Of a stretch of 64,000 nucleotides of DNA, positions 63,046 to 64,000 are shown piece after piece. Within the stretch, counting starts at the first letter, position 1; each line of letters begins with the position of its first letter. This stretch comes from Teichococcus wenyumeiae (GTDB lineage: Bacteria > Pseudomonadota > Alphaproteobacteria > Acetobacterales > Acetobacteraceae). Made by a program: the position numbers and the translations under genes. The stretch spans positions 174,777-238,776 of the forward strand of contig NZ_RFLX01000005.1 in NCBI RefSeq assembly GCF_003696345.1. Reading direction: 5' to 3'. The notes under the pieces were generated by a model. That model ran no database searches. It was not told the DNA's origin and saw nothing but the letters and a program-made list of their open reading frames with translations.

Positions 63046-63807
63046 TCAGCCCTTGCGCATCACCGCCACGTCGCGGATCGCGCCAGTCGCGACCGTCGCC
63101 GCGTCGTTGTAGACGGTGACGAAGCGGAAGCCGCGCTGCACCATGGTCAGGGCATATTCCGGCGTGGCGTTGTGGATGCCGGCGATGATGCCGCGCTTGT
63201 TCGCCTGTTCCAGCACGCGGTCATAGGCGGCCAGCACTTCCGGCTCCTTGCGGTCCAGCATCGGCTGCAGGCCCATGGACAGCCCCAGGTCGCCCGGGCC
63301 GATATAGACGCCGTCGATGCCCGGCACGTCCAGGATGGATTCGAGATTATCCAGCGCCTGCTTGGTCTCGATCATGGCGATCACGGCCACGTCCTCGTTG
63401 GCCGTGGCGAAGTAGCTGCCGGCCTGGCCATAGATGGCGGCGCGGATCGGGCCGAAGGAACGCTGGCCCAGCGGCGGGTAGCGGCAGGCATCGACCAGGG
63501 CGCGGGCCTCGGCAGCGCTGTTCACCATGGGGCAGATCACGCCCATGGCGCCGGCATCGAGCACCTTGCCGATGATGCCGGGCTCGTTCCAGGGCACGCG
63601 CACCACCGGCACCACCGGATGCGCCGCGATGGCCTGCATGCAGGCCACAGCCGAGGCGTAATCCTGGATGCCGTGCTGCATGTCCACGGTCAGGGCATCG
63701 AAGCCGGCCTTGGCCATCAGCTCGGCGCCGAAAGCCGAGGGAATGGAAATCCAGCCATTCACCACCGCGCGGCCGGCGCGCCAGGCATCCTTCATCGGGT
63801 TGGGCAT
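63046..63807 (-). CDS. HpcH/HpaI aldolase family protein
   Basis: A 253-residue class II aldolase. The TIM-barrel blocks are GWISIPSAFGAELMAKAGFD, ALTVDMQHGIQDY, VVRVPWNEPGIIGKVLDAGA, GVICPMVNSAAEARALVDAC, VIAMIETKQALDNLESILDV and GVYIGPGDLGLSMG, with the metal-binding Glu of MIETKQ and Asp of GPGDL present. It would cleave or form 2-keto-hydroxy acids; the exact substrate is unknown. GGAGGAA lies upstream of the ATG at 63807. Confidence 0.93.
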   Translation of the reverse strand: MPNPMKDAWRAGRAVVNGWISIPSAFGAELMAKAGFDALTVDMQHGIQDYASAVACMQAIAAHPVVPVVRVPWNEPGIIGKVLDAGAMGVICPMVNSAAEARALVDACRYPPLGQRSFGPIRAAIYGQAGSYFATANEDVAVIAMIETKQALDNLESILDVPGIDGVYIGPGDLGLSMGLQPMLDRKEPEVLAAYDRVLEQANKRGIIAGIHNATPEYALTMVQRGFRFVTVYNDAATVATGAIRDVAVMRKG

Positions 63808-63918
63808 TCTTCTACGTTCCTCCGCTGCGACACGCAGCGCGGAAGGCTAGGCCTGTCCCTCGCGCAGCGTCAACGCGGCCCCTGGCCGGCACCCGCGCGC
63901 GGGCCTAGCCTGCCCGGC

Positions 63919-64000
63919 ATGCCGAACCCATCCGCCCCACGCTGGACCGCCGCCTCGGAAACCGCGCATCTGCGGGAGGTGCTGGTCTGCCCGCCGGACC
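63919..64000 (+). CDS. Amidinotransferase/DDAH-like protein, N-terminal fragment (partial)
   Basis: Only 27 residues are in the window before it ends. The sequence around SETAHLREVLVCPPD matches the first strand of dimethylarginine dimethylaminohydrolase and amidinotransferase-fold proteins, which begin with a similar G/H-L-x-x-VLxCPPD segment. The start at 63919 is 112 bases from the divergent aldolase start. Identification is tentative because the catalytic region is outside the window. Confidence 0.5.
   Translation, partial: MPNPSAPRWTAASETAHLREVLVCPPD

Noticed and set aside
1-64000. CRISPR arrays, tRNA or rRNA genes, prophage, toxin-antitoxin or restriction systems
   Set aside because: No regularly spaced direct repeats, cloverleaf-like segments, integrases, phage structural genes or toxin pairs were found on reading through both strands.

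Overview
This is a very GC-rich chromosomal stretch from an alphaproteobacterium, most probably an Acetobacteraceae member of the Roseomonas type. The pointers are strong third-position G/C in nearly every gene, an orphan aa3-type cytochrome c oxidase subunit IV peptide, an alphaproteobacterial DinB with an N-terminal Cys4 module, and the purN-purM-DUF2066-pgsA-like-PerM-hdaA-ppk-ppx order that I associate with Rhodospirillales. The genus is an inference; no rRNA or tRNA gene was seen.

Layout. 1-6.1 kb: end of a LysR regulator, an AI-2E/PerM permease, ndk, a cox IV peptide, a GFA protein, a secreted SGNH hydrolase, and a less GC-rich LysR/tautomerase pair. 6.1-17.7 kb: an SPFH protein, purM-purN, then a long forward series (DUF2066, CDP-alcohol phosphatidyltransferase, second PerM, hdaA, ppk, ppx), followed by hisN and a membrane-anchored cytochrome c. 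17.8-29.4 kb: prephenate dehydratase, dut, coaBC, a small secreted repeat protein, a glycosyltransferase, a heparinase-like protein coupled to rpe, trxA, a sugar dehydrogenase and glnD. 29.8-40.6 kb: mutS, an oligopeptide-binding protein, ogt, a quinone oxidoreductase, a low-GC polysaccharide pyruvyl transferase, a GNAT protein, an aldose epimerase, an acyltransferase and a small membrane protein. 40.5-46.4 kb: a Yej-type peptide ABC transporter (binding protein, two permeases, double ATPase). 46.6-56 kb: aroC, two uncharacterised proteins, then a tightly packed minus-strand run tusA-HDAC-xseB-ispA-dxs-unknown-tlyA, and a ROK kinase. 56-64 kb: GST, DUF1232, dinB, an MFS exporter, Lrp with a divergent PLP lyase/M20 hydrolase pair, a HpaI-type aldolase, and the start of an amidinotransferase-like gene.

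How the genes work together. Most are housekeeping: purine synthesis, polyphosphate making and breaking, chorismate and phenylalanine supply, isoprenoid precursors, CoA, nucleotide hygiene, mismatch repair and PII-based nitrogen signalling. Coupling by 1-4 nt stop/start overlaps is common (purM/purN, cytochrome c/hisN, rpe/heparinase, ogt/oxidoreductase, tusA/HDAC, xseB/ispA/dxs, PLP lyase/M20).

The most striking non-coding signal is a family of composite palindromic repeats placed just after stop codons. They occur mostly as head-to-head pairs between convergent genes. There are two classes: A, with a second palindrome and a T-run, and B, with one palindrome and a pyrimidine tract. In all three class A pairs between convergent genes, the two members carry different core palindromes. 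A third element, C, sits between the paired units at three loci. This resembles REP/BIME organisation and looks like the best candidate here for something undescribed. No transposase, CRISPR array, prophage or defence locus was recognised.
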